Positions 6,172 through 6,211 of a stretch of 6,211 bases of DNA are shown in pieces (the first letter of the stretch is position 1; the number at the start of each line of letters is the position of its first letter). The translations under genes and the position numbers were made by a program. The notes under the pieces were generated by a model. The model was given only the letters and a program-made list of their open reading frames with translations, was not told the origin of the DNA and ran no database searches. Origin of the DNA: Eubacterium sp. (GTDB lineage Bacteria; Bacillota; Clostridia; Oscillospirales; Acutalibacteraceae). Where the stretch lies: the NCBI GenBank assembly GCA_029054965.1, contig JAIDEF010000357.1, forward strand, positions 1 through 6,211, read 5' to 3'.

Positions 6172-6211
6172 ATGGGCAAAAGTGAAAAAAAGGTGTTTAC
6201 AATTATAATAT
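6172..6211 (+). CDS. Start of a downstream gene, probably a membrane protein (partial)
   Basis: ATG at 6172 is preceded by GAAGGA at 6161-6166 with a five-base gap, and the frame stays open to the window edge (13 codons). The first residues are basic (MGKSEKK) and then hydrophobic (VFTIII), like the N-terminus of a membrane protein. It starts two bases after the XRE gene's stop codon, so the two genes form an operon. Its product cannot be identified from this fragment. Confidence 0.6.
   Translation, partial: MGKSEKKVFTIII

Overview
The window is low-GC DNA with every recognisable gene on the + strand. It has strong Shine-Dalgarno sites, sigma-A type promoters, ATGA gene junctions and intrinsic terminators. 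Together with the protein content (ABC-2 type transporters, an XRE regulator with a membrane tail, DxDxDG repeat proteins) this points to a Gram-positive Firmicute, most likely a gut-type Clostridia (Ruminococcus/Oscillospiraceae-like). The organism is an inference; no marker gene is present.

Region 1 (1-163): the C-terminal 33 codons of a gene that starts before the window. The visible end is rich in Trp and Cys and finishes Gly-Trp-Cys-Trp. A G-rich hairpin with a short U-rich tail follows. There is no visible promoter before the next gene, so the next operon is probably transcribed by read-through from this gene.

Region 2 (164-3722): a tight three-gene ABC transporter operon. The first gene encodes a 663-residue permease whose second half is an extracytoplasmic domain that looks like a shortened, zinc-site-less M1 aminopeptidase. 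The second is a complete ABC ATPase overlapping it by ATGA. The third is a short six-helix permease overlapping the ATPase gene by 22 bases. The two permeases probably form a heterodimer on an ATPase dimer. A long hairpin terminator closes the unit.

Region 3 (3723-5407): an AT-rich gap holds a good promoter, with a 20-base imperfect palindrome lying between its -35 and -10 boxes. It drives a GTG-started gene for a 528-residue single-span membrane protein. The external part holds two copies of a domain built around a calcium-loop-like DxDxD motif. Its function is unknown.

Region 4 (5408-6211): a promoter with an extended -10 and a short inverted repeat in the leader precede an XRE-family DNA-binding protein fused to a C-terminal membrane domain. 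A further gene begins three bases after its stop and runs off the window.

Overall, the window reads as cell-envelope functions: a possible small secreted peptide with a cognate ABC transporter, a surface protein of unknown role, and a membrane-bound transcription factor. The most unusual element is the transporter subunit with a degenerate M1-like ectodomain next to a Trp/Cys-rich peptide end. A functional link between the regions is a hypothesis only.
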